Source: Micropterix aruncella (lineage: Eukaryota > Arthropoda > Insecta > Lepidoptera > Micropterigidae). From it: DNA of 64,000 nucleotides. The stretch is taken from positions 29,227,458 through 29,291,457 of the forward strand of contig OX155952.1 in the NCBI GenBank assembly GCA_944548615.1. Reading direction: 5' to 3'. The first letter of the stretch is position 1; every line of letters starts with the position of its first letter. Under the pieces are notes generated by a model. The model was given only the letters and a program-made list of their open reading frames with translations, was not told the origin of the DNA and searched no databases. A program made the position numbers and the translations under genes. Positions 1-12,230 of this stretch are shown here, in pieces.

Positions 1-359
1 TTATTAATAATACTATTTGTTATGTGTTTTCATAACATACCATTATCGTAACGGCTTTCTTCTTGGTCAGCGGTTTGTTCTCCATTTTTGATGTTCCCTT
101 CCTCGCGGCGAAGTGTGCTTCACGGAAAGCGATACGCGGCAATGATAATGAATATAGGTCGCACTATGTACCAAGCTCAGGTGCGAAATGAAGCGATGTA
201 AAGTTGACTTTGCCGTTTATAGCCTTGACAGTGACAATCAAAGTGCATACTTTATCACCGTGATGATCTTTGAATGAATGCATTATTTAGCTATGCAATT
301 AATCATATCAGTACTCGAGATTGATAAGTGCATCTATCAAATTTACATGTTTGCAATAT
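1..359. other. AT-rich sequence, nothing recognised
   Basis: No gene, repeat family or structured RNA could be identified here. Confidence 0.5.
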
Positions 360-1107
360 TTTGGGCGGTGTAGGTACGTTTTTATGGGGCTTTTCTAAGG
401 ACTTTATAAGCCTTGTAACACTGCGACCATGCTGATCTATTGTGTTCGCCACCTACTAAAGTTCTGCGCTAAGCCTCGTGTCATTTAAGAACCGCAACAG
501 GCTTTTGGCGCCAGATTGTTTTACCTCCTCAGGTTGGAGGTAATTACCACCCAAGTGTGTGTATCTTTTACGCATCAGCGGGCCACACTCGCACATGAGG
601 GTGCTGGGGAGTTTCCTCTGTTCCTTGGCAGAACCTGCACATTTTTGTATCTTGGAGCTTGAGGTTGAACATGTGTTTGTTAGACCACAATGACCCGTGA
701 GCGCCCTCACCAGTATGCGTAGATTGTTCCTATTTAGCGATAAGCTCTCACGGGCGCCCGTCTTACGGTCGTAAGCCTTAATTAGCGCTTTGGAATGATT
801 CAACCCTGGCGTGTTGTTCCAGTGGTTGACGGATTGTTCTAAACATATTTGTTTGAGCATTAGGTTTGCAAAACTTTTTGGTACACCACAGCAAGGTTCA
901 GGGCCGTATAACGTTCCCTTTGCTCCCGTCTTAGCAATTTCATCGGCATTTTCATTTCCCTCGATTCCTGCATGGCCGGAAACCCATCTTAGAATTACCA
1001 TGTTCTTTTCGTCCAGGGAATTCAGTAGTGATATGCAGTTTTGCACTAGCTTTGAATTAATGGTATTCGAGGCTAGTGCTATAAGAGCTGCCTTGCTGGT
1101 GCGTTAA
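360..1107 (-). mobile_element. Non-LTR retrotransposon 3' fragment (RNase H and C-terminal region)
   Basis: An open frame ends at 456 and can be followed upstream to about 1,107, where it is cut off. It starts inside an RNase H domain: a stretch like the fourth RNase H block (TSKAALIALASNTINSKL) is followed by RWVSGHAGIEGNENADEIAK, which matches the conserved WVxGHxGxxGNExAD motif. After it comes a cysteine-containing tail (CGLTNTC, MCECGP) and an E-x-R-FLNDT-like end, as in insect LINEs that encode RNase H. Endonuclease and reverse transcriptase are absent, so the copy is 5'-truncated and cannot move itself. Sequence from 360 to 455 is probably its 3' UTR. The family cannot be named from this fragment. 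Confidence 0.8.
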
Positions 1108-2650
1108 TTCATCCTGGGTTTTTCACATATTTAAATACAAGTACTGCTCTTCTGTGCGTTATTTGTCTTTGTATTTACGCAAAAAAACGTGAAGAAACAC
1201 AATCATTCTCTCCAAACTAACAATAGGTCCAATCTCTACTTACCTGCAATGGCATGCCATAGAAGCAGTGGCAATTTCTAAAATCTTAGACATCTCCAGA
1301 TCCACTAATCCATTATTATATTATACTAGCTGTGCTCCGCGGTTTCAACCGCCGTTTAATTTAAATGAAATCGTATTATTTGAGTACTTCGGCATAGAAA
1401 ATATTTTACCTCATATTTTCGTGTGATATTAGTATATACTGATTTTCGCCTCAACCTGGTCTAGATAAGGCATGCACATTTCGTCTCTTTCGGTAATGCT
1501 CGGTTCTCGTCGGTTGGCCGCCCCCAAACACAGACCCACAAATACTTCGTTTTCGCTTAGCGTTCTTTTTGCTCTGGTCCTTTAGGGTCGTAACGTGATG
1601 TTAAATAGTGTATAACCTTTCTTAAGAATTGGGCTATCAAATGCAAAAGGTTTTTTTGGGCTATCAAATGCAAAAAAAGATTGTTTTAGCAGTTCCAAGT
1701 AGTATTTCTCCAAGTAAAGGATACAATTAGTAGTTCCAGAGATTAGCGTGTTTAAACAGACAAACTCTTCAGCTTTATTATTAGTATAGATATAAAAAAA
1801 TCTGCCTGCGTATGTTTGTGCTCGTAAAACTCGAAAAGTCGCCGGTCGATTAAATTGAAATTTTGACATACATTGCATTCGAATACGCGTGTGTTTTTAT
1901 AGTATTTTTTTTGACACAACGCTGCATTCGAATACGCGCGACAAAAATCTTCCCGCGCCGGTGAAATCTTCGGTGCGCTTCGACATCAGTGCGTTTACCA
2001 TTTATTCAATATCAGACCGAGTCACAGAGAAGCGTTGTTCAAATCTTTTAAAAATTTGGTTCTGCTCTCTTGACTTCATCAAGAGATAACTTTGAAACAC
2101 TTTAGCGTCTTGCACTTACAATCTGGTCCAGCTTCATGACTTTATCTTCTAAGTTTCTTATAACCTCACTCCTACGATCAAAAGTCTTTCTCTTTTTACT
2201 TGAGTGTGTCCAGTTCAACACTTTTTTTTTCGAATGTTTTTTTTAACTTATTTTTAATATTCTCGCAAGTCGTGACGCTCAAAACATCTCAATTATCTGT
2301 CAGTCACTCAGTGTTGCTATGGACTCTCCTCGTTATTCACCTGCACAATATGGACATACATTCGTTTTTCCCTGTACAGTATTTTTCAAAGCTCGTTAAT
2401 TGATTGATTATTCCTGTTCATTGTTAAACTGAAATGATATCTTGGTTTCAATCTACGAAACCGCAATAACAGTAAAAATACAAAAATGTGACATTACCTG
2501 TTCTTCCCGTTTGCTCTTTATATATTGTATAATTATAGTGACAGAATTAAGTTTATTCAGAAGATTTTTTCTGAAAATGGTAATTTTTAGAAAAAAATAT
2601 ATCTTGATTTGTAATAGTAAATTCGCGATTTTGTGGTCTATAAATATATG
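1108..2650. other. Intergenic sequence with repeat traces
   Basis: No coding gene is recognised. At 1,320-1,400 there is a 'ctagctgtgctccgcggttt' type motif, a common edge of insect interspersed repeats. At 1,627-1,680 a phrase beginning gggctatcaaatgcaaaa occurs twice in tandem. The phrase gcattcgaatacgcg occurs twice at 1,874-1,940. Confidence 0.4.
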
Positions 2651-2654
2651 AGTA

Positions 2655-2885
2655 TACTCGTGTATACTCTTCTACTATTTATTGTGGATTTCATAATTGT
2701 CGAGTTTATTATCGTACGATAATCTCTAACAACCAACTCTACTATAAAGTTTTTATATGTATGTGAGCGTGTAACATATGTTTAAGTGAGTCTCTTGTAA
2801 TTGCATTCGATCGAATTTTATTCCAACGGAAAACGGTGACCCAGCCGGGAATCGAAACCGGAACCTCTTATACGACATACTAATT
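2655..2885 (-). repeat. tRNA-derived SINE, copy 1 (5'-damaged)
   Basis: Read on the minus strand, this begins inside a tRNA-like head with the B-box-like GGTTTCGATTCCCGG, then GCTGGGTCACC. It continues into a body shared with the copies at 19.63 kb and 40.1 kb (CCGTTGGAATAAAATT, a CGATCGAATGCAAT motif, then a GTTACACGC stretch). The A-box half of the head is decayed. The body continues to a tail near 2,655. It is a retroposon, not a working tRNA gene. Confidence 0.75.
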
Positions 2886-3149
2886 ACTAATGAAGGGTTA
2901 CGGAGAAGAACGATCAATGTCAAATTGACTTTTTAGAATGAGATACTTTTTTATGTGGTATAAATTTAAGAAAATGTATTTTGTTTAGAAACTCAACTAC
3001 ATTTAGTTTACAGACAAAATATATTTGGCACTCGTACAAACCTTGCCTGATAGGTCCTATTTTAAGTTAGTATTTTTTCAATGGAATTACCCACAAGTAA
3101 ATATGTAAAACATATAAAAAACACGACTGCCGTAACAGAAAGTGAACTA

Positions 3150-4048
3150 TATATATAAATACAAACGGAGCTGCCATGGAATTCACCGACCGGAGTCGGG
3201 CCCATCATAATACTATTTTTTTAACCATTCTGGGGGGTGAGCAGTGGATTCCGGACTTACGAACCGGCTGTGGTAGGTTTAGGACAGCTGTCTTGCCACA
3301 TGTGAGCGTTCACCTTGCCACCCATTCACTCCCCCTTCGAAGCCATAGAACTTGAGATGCGCAAATCGCAGTTTTAGATAATTTTTCTAAGAAAGAGTTG
3401 ATTATTTTTCTGGAAAGGCCAAGATCTTTAAAGAGGTGAAATAGAGATTTAGCTGGCAGGCCACGAGCGCCAACTTCCACCGCGTGAAGGTGAACAGTGA
3501 AGCCGTTCCGGGTTACGGCATTTGCAAGATCATGGTATTTATTTAATTTGTACTCGTGGTCTTTTGGGATATTTGATTCCCATGGAACAGTTAATTCTAC
3601 AATAAGAGCCACCTTCCGAGATAGAGAGTAAAGAGTTATATCTGGACGGAGGGCTGTGCATCCGAGACTTTCAGGGAATTTATACTGCTTAGAGACCGAA
3701 TCAACCTCCAGAATCCAATCTGTAGCTTTCTCGATTATTGAGAAAGGTTTTGTAGTTAAATGTTTTTTGCCTTTAGAGCCATCCCGCACAAACTGTATTG
3801 GGGGTTTGGAGGATACTGTCAAACCCTTGTTGGCACGAGCCACTGAGAGACTAATTACCTCGCGAATAACAGCGAGAACTTTGTCATGGCGGTAAGTGTA
3901 CCGTCCTTGATCTAAGGCCACATTGCAGCCAGCTAGAATGTGTCTAGGTGTGCAAGGGGTATTGCTACAGAGGGGACAAGAACTATCCTCGGCAAAGCTC
4001 CAACGAGCGAGGTTACTGGGGTCTGGAAGTGTATGCTGAAAGGCATTT
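3150..4048 (-). mobile_element. RLE-type (R2-like) non-LTR retrotransposon 3' end
   Basis: The frame runs from about 4,048 to a stop at 3,310. Near the start is a CCHC knuckle, CPLCSNTPCTPRHILAGC (C-x2-C-x8-H-x4-C). About 100 residues later comes RPDITLYS, then VALIVELTVPWE. That is the PD-(D/E)xK pattern of the restriction-like endonuclease carried C-terminally by R2/CRE/NeSL/Hero-type elements. The order knuckle then nuclease fits that group. The reverse transcriptase is missing, so the copy is 5'-truncated. The 3' UTR (3,157-3,309) ends in GGCAGCTCCGTTTGTATTT followed by a TA-rich tail. The same 3' end recurs at 63.1 kb. Confidence 0.8.
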
Positions 4049-4109
4049 ATAATTATTTTTATTACGGTTTTTTATGAAATATTTGTGGCTTATGTATTTA
4101 TCCATATAG

Positions 4110-4725
4110 ATAGATGTATGTATCCGGAATGTTCTCAATCAGACCTTTCATTTGACACTAAACACGATATATGTATGTTAATTTATTGACATTTGGACTT
4201 TTAGACAACTACTTACTTGATATTTGTACAGTTAAGGTACATTTTGTATAATTTGTTTTGCGAAATTACAATTCCAAAACTTCTATTCGTTACTGGCCCT
4301 ACAGGTTTTATTCCTGGCGCCCGCGAAGAAAAAGAATGAAAAAAAAACTGTCTAATGATGACTGTCATGTAACCAACATGTAACACGGCAAATTGTATTG
4401 AAGACGCTGCTTCATCCTTATACGAGAGCAAGGGGGACTCAATCAAACCTTACATTTGACACCAAACACGATACATTTATGTTAATTGATTGACATTTGG
4501 ACATTTAGACAATTACTTACTTAATATTTGTTACAGTTAGGGTACCCTATGACACTCGGGATGACATAACGATAATAACGGTACCACATTTTTCTAAATC
4601 AGTTCAAGCGTTTAGAAGTTATGGCGGAATAAAGAAACGAAAAACATACATAGATAAACCCAGAACACATTACACTCCTTTTTTGTTGGGCAGTCGTGTA
4701 AAAAAAATACCTTTGAACGTTCTTC
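4110..4725 (+). repeat. Interspersed repeat D with internal duplication
   Basis: A ~105-bp block with the phrase catttgacac(t/c)aaacacgat occurs twice (about 4,136-4,240 and 4,439-4,545). The second copy runs on through a tcagttcaagcgtttagaag motif to about 4,725. The same element lies in the opposite orientation at 21.62-22.04 kb. No protein is encoded. Confidence 0.65.
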
Positions 4726-5397
4726 CACGTACACGTATTGTATTTTTCATATGATGTAAAGATTTTATCGCGCCTTTGCGAGTTTGGATCTAAAGACAGA
4801 ACAAAACCAATTATATTTATGACGGAGTTTTTCTTTCCCTCTAACAACGCTCGCCCTTTCCCTGATTGAGCATGATAGCGAGCGTCCCGCGCGTCATCCC
4901 CATCAAGAGGTTTCATTATTTCGCGATGGAAATGTACGGGCTGTAATCGCTCACGCTAAATATCGACGTGTTTTGATAACAACTCGTTATTTACCAGGTT
5001 GGATCATTTGCATCGAGTGTGTGATAGATGCGCTCTTATTGCTCTATTTCTCTATGCACGTTTTAGCGCTCGTGCCTCTGCTAACAATAAAATATGTCTG
5101 TTCTAAGCGCACCTCATAATTGCGTTTTGATGACGGCTTCATTTATTATTTATCTATTTAAATACAACAATATTAATTATTTATTTTTAGCAACATATCA
5201 TATCAATTAACACTCATAAATAACGTGCGCTCCAGAATGGAGACACATATTACATAACATCACAATTAATTTTTTAGAATTGCCGGGTATGATTAATATC
5301 GTCGATTTACGAAATCTGTGTAAAAAGTAAGTTTCCCTAATTTTTTTTAAAAACTACAAGGAATTTTATAAAGCAAAATTTATTTTTGTGTTTAGTA
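4726..5397. other. AT-rich spacer, nothing recognised
   Basis: No supported gene. The 5,120-5,260 stretch is simple AT-rich sequence. Confidence 0.4.
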
Positions 5398-5585
5398 GTT
5401 TAAAATTACTTCTCAATAAAATCCCCATCCATTTCTATACACTTTTGTAGTCGGGGCAAAAGTTTTTTTAGGCTCCTGTAGTAATCCCTCCTCCCCACCT
5501 CCTTGAGGAATTTTGAAACTTCGACCTCGAGGTCGTCGTCGTTGGTGAAGTTACGTCCGCCGAGGTGAACCTTCAACTTCGGGAA
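5398..5585 (-). mobile_element. Mariner/Tc1-like transposase C-terminal remnant
   Basis: The minus strand reads VHLGGRNFTNDDDLEVEV, then a LKKLLPRLQKCIEMDGDFIE block and a stop at about 5,407. The pattern (F-x-NDxx, about 40 residues, then R/L-x-KCI-x-x-x-GD-x-IEK) is the C-terminal end of mariner-family transposases. The catalytic DDD/DDE core is absent and the flanking terminal inverted repeats were not resolved. This is a dead fragment. Confidence 0.7.
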
Positions 5586-5846
5586 TTATATGTGAGACAT
5601 CGTACGCGCCAACAATTCAAATTTGTTTTTTTATATTTTTATTAGTGTAAAATTACGCTCCGGATCGTTCTATGCATGTCCTCTCAGTCGGAGTCCTCCG
5701 AGGGCTCAAATTGATTAGTTTTGTTTGTAATTCTCATTGCAGTGGCATCTCGTAAGCATGAGTTGATGATTGTATCCGGTGATACCTCTTACGTAGTGAT
5801 TCCTCGGAAACCACTTAACTCTTTCGCAGTTTTAATCGTTTTTACA

Positions 5847-6518
5847 ACTAGAGTTGTCAACTACAACGGGCGAACCCGTCACCTCAGGAAGTTTTAACGA
5901 TTAGTCGTTCTATCTTCCTGGAGTGAGCGCAGAAGACTTGGACAAAACAGGCCACCGTCAAGCTCCGCCACAAGAGGCCAATGCCTTAACCGCGAGATAG
6001 ACAGGAATGTTACCCAGCGGGCTTACACTCACGCCCTTACTTCCAATTGCGACCAGATTACTCCGGTCTCTCGATTGGTTACGAGTTCGAGATCGCTTGC
6101 GCAAGGTCCCTTCTTACGAAGCGGTGAAACGGTGTAAACCGAATCTATCGCGGACCACGGCATCCTTTGCCCGGCTGTTCACCCAGGATCGGGTAGCCGA
6201 TGATCGTTTCAAGAGCAGTCGCCGTAAGGTCCGCAACCACCCCCGCTCTATAGGAAACAGTTACTGCTTCCAGGCTCCCCCGACTGTTAGTCAGAGTGCA
6301 CAATCGATTGGCTTACGCCGCACGGTGCGCAGACCGTCCAGGAGCGCCAGAAGGTTGATTCCTAGGGGAAACCAGCCCTAAGGCCAGAGTCCTACCGAGG
6401 GTCGCACTTCATGCGTGGAGACCGCCGGATGGGTGTTGACCCGTGACACACCCTGAACAGAATGGGTCTTCGTGGCCAACTCAGCAAGGGCCCATTAGCT
6501 CCCATTAGACCCATTAGC
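5847..6518 (+). mobile_element. Family B retroposon, full-length copy with 13-bp TSD
   Basis: A ~672-bp copy starting ACTAGAGTTGTCAACTAC and ending in a short tandem tail of CCCATTAG units (6,491-6,518). It is flanked by aatcgtttttaca (5,834-5,846) and aatcgttattaca (6,519-6,531), a 13-bp target-site duplication with one mismatch. Near the 5' end, acggg-cgaa-cccgt can form a tight hairpin. No protein-coding frame is shared between copies. The long TSD and tandem tail suggest target-primed reverse transcription by a LINE partner. Known family unknown. Confidence 0.75.
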
Positions 6519-6531
6519 AATCGTTATTACA

Positions 6532-9109
6532 GTAAAATAATATTTATTTTATTTTATCTCTTTTACACAAAACATCTTGAGAGCGAAGCTAAAAAAACAT
6601 CTTGTGAGCGAAGTTATACAGTTTTTTCCATGCCCTGAAAAGTTTTGCTTGTTGGCATGTAAGAGGTCTCAGATATAGAGCGACGATATAAGGAAATTAG
6701 GTCGACAAAATTAATAAATTCCTAACATTAATTTCATTGTAAATTATTTTTTAATAATGAAATAAGTGGATGTTGCTTTTCTAATTAAAGAAATAATAAT
6801 TAGTGGAACCCTTTATATTTTTCGCACGGTGACATTGGAAAGGTGACTCCGTGCCATCAGAGACGATACAAAGTGTAAAGTATTTTTATGACACTTGTTT
6901 GTTTACGTAATTAATGAAATCTTATGCGCTATGGAGGTACTAATATAATGTCATAATTGACGGTTAAATTGGAAAGTACAGTTTATGAATATAATATAAG
7001 TGTGTATATAGCTATAAAAAATGTTTCACTTTATTTCATGCCTATTCTTCCTTATTATTAAAGCCTCATAAATAGACTTAGAGACCAAACTTCCTGCCGA
7101 GCATTTTTGTTTTATTTACAGGCTCGAGGCCTACTTCTAGCCGTATGGAATTGTACGAACTACCTTAAAAAAAGTGTAACGCAAGAAATGTAGTGAAAAG
7201 GCCATTACTTTTATACTTTATTAGTGTAAACAGACTGTAACTAAGTAATAAAAGGACTGTGAAGTAACTTTCTAAGAGTTTTTGAAAGAAGTGTTCAGAT
7301 TACTGATTATTGCGGCCATATCCAAAAGCACTCCACAGTGTCCAGAGTGTCTCCAAAGAATTTTAAGCTACCGATGTGAAAAACGGGCGTCAGCCATCGT
7401 AGTTGTTACATTTATTCATTATCCACCATGAATAAGCATTTGCTTGTTTATTAATTTATTCATAAATGTATATTTGCGTTTACTCGCGGTTACGCAATGG
7501 CAGTTTTTTATTGAAATAAGTAAGCAGTGTTAGGGGTAGGGAAATGATCGTCATGAACATGTTTGACGTATTCGAAATATAAGAGGACTTTTTCCAATTT
7601 CGCCGAAATTTTTGCTCTTTTGATTCGATTCACTGATCAAACCACAGGTATCCTATGTTGTAAGACACTAGTTAGAAAATTATTAAAATAAATTCTTTTT
7701 AAAATGTTTGACAAAAAGTTTTTGGATAGCATAAGGTTAAGAAATATTCTAGAGTACTCTAATAAATAAAGATTGATGTGAATTTAATTGTTATGAATAT
7801 TTTTTGCAATAAAATACAGCTTATTATCAAAATAATAGATGTTGTATTCGCTCGTATTTACCTAAATTCTTTTCGAAAACCTTTCTTGAAACAGTCCTAT
7901 AAATGTCTCGGTGCGGATGATCTTTGAAATACGTTTAATACGTGATGTTTATAGTTATGTAGGTATAACTATTATTATTTCATAATATGTAAATGTTTAT
8001 ATAATTCAGATATTTGTGATTTGGTCTGTGATTGAACTCAAAATTGAGTGGTAGTCGATTTGTGTAAATTTAGCATATTATTGTTCTCTAAATTACTAGG
8101 AAGATTTTCCTTTATTATATCCGCTATGACGCGTAGGAATAATACGTGTATTTTAAGAAGGATTTGTTTATATGGAAATTGTTTCCCTGTTTGGATAACA
8201 TGGCTACTTTAAATTAGAGAAGACTACAAAATAACTGGAATTCGAATATGGTTCTCTTTCAAAACTCGTAATATTCAAGAGTTTAAGACTTTGCATGACT
8301 TGCAAGTGTGTTATGTATAGTGATTGTTAAAAGAGATTAATAGAAAATTAAATACACCTGTAACACAGATTTCCCATTATACGCTTATTATCGATGCTTG
8401 CAAACTCTGCGTTTGCCCAATTATTACAGTTGATTAAACATTTAAAAAAAAATAAAAGTAGGACAGAGTTAATCTTTATATAATCTTCGTGCCTATCCAT
8501 TCCTGAAAATTTCCAAAACACTAACTACTACAGAAATGGGTGACCAAAAAACCATCGAAAATAAATATATACACACCGCCATTTTTTCCTTGAAAGTTCC
8601 TATAATAGAAGTAGAAAAACTGTCCAGATACGAAATTAACATACAAATTTGATAGTATTTTTTTCATATTTTTTCAGTATAAAAATCCTTACCAGTTCAG
8701 GGGAAAACATCATTAAAAACGATATAAACTGATGCAATTTCAAAAAATATATTGTTTAAAACACATAACGCAAGCTATCACAGAAATCTGGGAAGACCAA
8801 TAATGCGAACAATTACGTTTTTCCAAATTTGGATTTTCCTGTCTCGTATTCGGGAAATTTCCAAACTTCTATTCGTAGAATTGATCAACCAAGTTCGGTA
8901 ATGTCTTTAAAAAATATCAGCTTGGACCGAGGATTTTGTTTTATTCCTAGCCGACGAAGTAGAGATGAATAGACCACTTTAATCTTTAACCTATTAAAAT
9001 TGTATTTACTGTATTACCAAAAACCGAGTAAGTTTCCTATAACTGATAAAACTACTTAAGACTATATTGTCAATCTGATTAACGGTAATTTTTCATTTTG
9101 TAATATAGC
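6532..9109. other. Long AT-rich region without a recognised gene
   Basis: About 2.6 kb of AT-rich DNA. A near-duplicate phrase, aacatcttg(a/t)gagcgaag, occurs at about 6,573 and 6,598. No exon, RNA gene or named repeat could be supported. Confidence 0.4.
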
Positions 9110-9548
9110 ATTGTCTATGTTTTGCGACCTGTCCAAGGCGTTCGATTGCGTGGTTTAATGTTCCATTGAAAAAGTTAGAGGTTACGGTATAAGGGGAATT
9201 TTAAACAAATGTTTCAATTCCTACTTTAAGGATAGAATTCAAGTGATAGAGGTTACAGTATATGTCAAAAAAGTTAATTATTTGCCCCTTAATATTGACT
9301 GCGGCGTACCGCAAAGTTCTGTTCTTAGACCTATCATGGTTTTAATTTATATAAATAGCCAGTAACATCTTTGCAACTATGTATCATTCGCAACTATGTA
9401 TGTTTGCTGACGACATAAATATTGTGATTTCGAATAAATTCCGTGAGGCTGTCGCTGAGAATGCTAATGCCGCGCTCGAATTACTTCACTTGTGGTTCAC
9501 GAGTAACAGTCTGGTATTAAATACAGAAAAGAACTGTATGACATTCTG
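9110..9548 (+). mobile_element. Decayed non-LTR reverse transcriptase fragment
   Basis: Across frameshifts and stops the plus strand retains reverse-transcriptase palm motifs in order: MFCDLSKAFDCV (9,119-9,155), CGVPQSSVLRPI (9,300-9,336; usually GVPQGSVLGP) and MFADDINIVI (about 9,400-9,430; the FxDD catalytic box), then ALELLHLW and LVLNTEKN. This is a jockey/CR1-like LINE remnant, truncated at both ends. A family B copy begins about 30 bp downstream. Confidence 0.8.
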
Positions 9549-9575
9549 GGAGCTATTGGACCTTGTTGCAGGATG

Positions 9576-10281
9576 GCGGTGTCGACTACAACGGGCGAAC
9601 CCGTCACCCCAGGCTGGTATAACAATATAGATCGTTCTTTTAGCCGTGGAATGAGCGTAGAAGACTTGGGGACAAGACAATCTACTGTCTAGTTCACCAG
9701 CAACCCGTTAGAGTACCGGGAAAGGTAAACAGCGGGCAGCCTCACCCACTAACTACCAGGTTTGGCAGGATATCTCCGTCTGTAGTTAACCTTCAGGATA
9801 CCTGCGTCCTCCCGACTGGTTACGGGTCCGAAGTCGCTTGCGCAACCTCTACCTGTTGTATTACAGCGGTAATTCAGTTTGAATTTATCGCGGACCTGGG
9901 CGTTCTTTGCCCGTAGTGCCACACGGGGTCGAGTGGCCCAAGGTCATTTCAAGAGTGGCATGACAACAGGTCAACATCCACCCCCGCTGCTTAGGAAACA
10001 GTATATTTCCACAGTCTCCGGACCCCTTCAGAAATTAGTCAGAATGCACAGCCGATTGGCATCGCCGACCGGTGCGCAAACCCAAAAAAGTGGCGCCGGG
10101 ATGTAATCCCGCCGGGAGAACCCGGTCCACCAGCTCTGAGGCCTGAGACACGGGCGTCTTACCCGGGGTAGCCTATACCACTCGAGGAGGCTTCTGAATA
10201 GGAGCTGAATCGTGAGTTGAGCCGATCCGAGAACAAAATGAATCTTGTGGCCCAAGCTGCACGAAATCGTCAACTGCGAAT
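9576..10281 (+). mobile_element. Family B retroposon, diverged (B2-like) copy
   Basis: Starts with the shared gcggtgtcgactacaacggg block and carries the B2 insert with CTCCGTCTG and AACCTTCAGGATA. It ends at AGCTGCACGAAATCG, a 3' phrase shared with the 36.4-kb copies. It is more diverged than the 5.8-kb and 31-kb copies. Confidence 0.65.
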
Positions 10282-10962
10282 CCGCAGTTGTTGCATCTTG
10301 CGGTGTCGACTACAACGGGCGAACCCGTCACCACAGGACGTTTTAACGATTAGTCGTTCTATCGCCCTGCAGTGAGCGTAGAAGACTTTGGACAATAACA
10401 ATCCAACGTCTAGCTACGCCACAACCCGTGAGAGTCCAACGCCTTACCGCGAGTTAGCCAGGAATAAACCCGGCGGGCTCGAGATACTCGCGCCCTCACT
10501 TCCAATTGTGACCAGATTTCTCCGGTCTCTCGATTGGTTCCGAGTTTGAGGTCGCTTGCGCGGTCCTCTCCCTTACGAAGCGGTGAAACGGAGTACACCG
10601 AATCTATCGCGGACCAAGGCGTCCTTTGCCCGGCTCTGAACCGGGATCGGATGGCCAATGGTCATTTCAAGAGCAGTCGCCGTAAGGTAAGCAACCACCC
10701 CCGTTCTATAGGAAACAATACAGTTCCCAGACTCCCCCGACTGTTAGTCGGAGAGCACAATCGATTGGCTTGCGCCGCTCGGTGCGCAGACCGTCCAGGA
10801 GCGCCAGAGGTTTGATTCCCAGGGGAGACTGGTTGACCCAGTGTCCTACCCAGGTTCGCACCCCGTGCGTGGAGGCCGTCGGATGGGTGTTGACCCGTGA
10901 GTGTGACCGACCCTGAACACATGGGTCATCGTGGCCACCTCATCATGGGCCCATTAGCTCCC
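10282..10962 (+). mobile_element. Family B retroposon (B1-like) between 14-bp direct repeats
   Basis: The element body 10,296-10,962 runs from TCTTGCGGTGTCGACTAC to GGGCCCATTAGCTCCC. It lies between identical ccgcagttgttgca repeats at 10,282-10,295 and 10,963-10,976, consistent with a target-site duplication. Its 5' end differs from the canonical ACTAGAGTTGTC start. The same 14-mer recurs at 12,214, so part of it could belong to the repeats themselves. Confidence 0.65.
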
Positions 10963-10976
10963 CCGCAGTTGTTGCA

Positions 10977-12213
10977 GTTTAGAGTTTCAAGGCGATAGGT
11001 GAGGGCAGCAAACCCCGCCCACCGCCCGGGCAGTTATAACGACGAGGGTCGTCTTGTCTGCCCGGGATGTCGTGCTACGACAACCCTGCGCGTACCAGAA
11101 GGGTAGAACGCGCAGGGGGTGAAATAGGGTAAACCACCCCCCCCCCCCCGTACCGCCCCGAGAACCCATTTATTTATAATAATAAAAGAATTTACAAAGT
11201 AAAAATTTACAAAAATAATACTAAATTTACCATATTCACAAAATAAAAAAAAATAAAACAACAAATAACAAATTTATGGCCGGTAAGCGGGGTAGAGGAC
11301 GCTCCAGAAACGATGATGGTGGAGGCGCACGGTCCGTGGGCAGGTCTCGGAGCAGCCACGGGGGGGAGGAATCCCTGGATCCTGCAAAGAACGAAACGCC
11401 CTTCGGGGCGGTAAAGAGACGGACACAAAGACGGGCACTTCGGGCTGGAAGTAGCCGCCGAATCACGCCACCAAGGAAGAGGGTACCCCCTGGGGGGTAT
11501 CCCGAGGCCTCATGCTTTCCCAAGAAGCCACCCAGTGCTCCACAAGCTCGCCAAACGACTGGAAGCAGCTCGTACAACTGACCAGATCCGGGTACCAAAT
11601 CGGAGAGCGCCCAACGCACGCGCCCACTGCATCCATCAATTTCTCCCGTGCAGCCGCTAGAATTGGGCAAGACCAAATTACGTGTTCCGCAGTTTGGCGA
11701 CCATACCCACAGGCGCATCGGGGGTCATCGGCAAGTCCAAAGTCAAATAGTTTGGCTCTGAACTCTCCGTGGCCCCCAACCAGCTGCGTGGTATGGTGGT
11801 CGAACCGCAGAAACGAATTTGCCATCCGCACTGCGACGGACGGGAAAAAGCAATGGGTGAGGCGGCCCGTACCCCCGGCGTCCCATCTAGCCTGCCAGAC
11901 ACGCAAGGACTCCACCCGAATCAGGCGGGCAAACTCCCCAGCTCGGTGCGCCACCGGGTCGATCGACAGGCCATGAAGGACTACCGGCTCGCCCCGGCGG
12001 TACCGCGACAACGCTGCACGCTCCAGAATCTCCAGTTCAATCGGCAGAACGCCAGCGATGACGGGTAACGCAAGAGTGGACGTCGTTCTGTACGCCCCGG
12101 TCAGGGCCACGAGAGGGATGCGCTGTCCGCGCAGCAGCGCGACACGCGTCGCCTCAGGAACAGCAGACTCCGTCCAAGCGCGTGCGGCATAAGTCGCACG
12201 CGGGACGAAGACG
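10977..12213 (-). mobile_element. R1-clade-like LINE, 5'-truncated 3' end
   Basis: An open frame runs from about 12,212 to 11,463. It starts with the end of a reverse transcriptase (VFVPRATYAARAW, then ALTGAYRTTSTLALPVIAGV), continues through a long linker, and carries a C-terminal knuckle CACGYGRQTAEHVIWSC (C-x-C-x8-H-x4-C), as in R1/TRAS/SART-type elements. The 3' UTR (11,462 down to 10,977) has an AT-rich block, a run of 13 C at 11,137-11,149, and a hairpin with arms 11,025-11,033 and 11,058-11,066. Flanks 10,963-10,979 and 12,214-12,230 are an identical 17-mer, a plausible TSD. There is no poly-A tail. Endonuclease and most of the RT are missing. Confidence 0.75.
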
Positions 12214-12230
12214 CCGCAGTTGTTGCAGTT

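Noticed and set aside
6007..6381. 124-codon plus-strand frame (and the similar 31,173-31,529 frame)
   Set aside because: Both sit inside family B copies, frames are not conserved across copies, and the composition is Arg/Ser/Pro-rich as expected from GC-rich non-coding sequence.
11276..11976. Plus-strand open frames of 101 and 154 codons
   Set aside because: They lie antisense to the R1-like C-terminal frame, which carries recognisable motifs. They are shadows.
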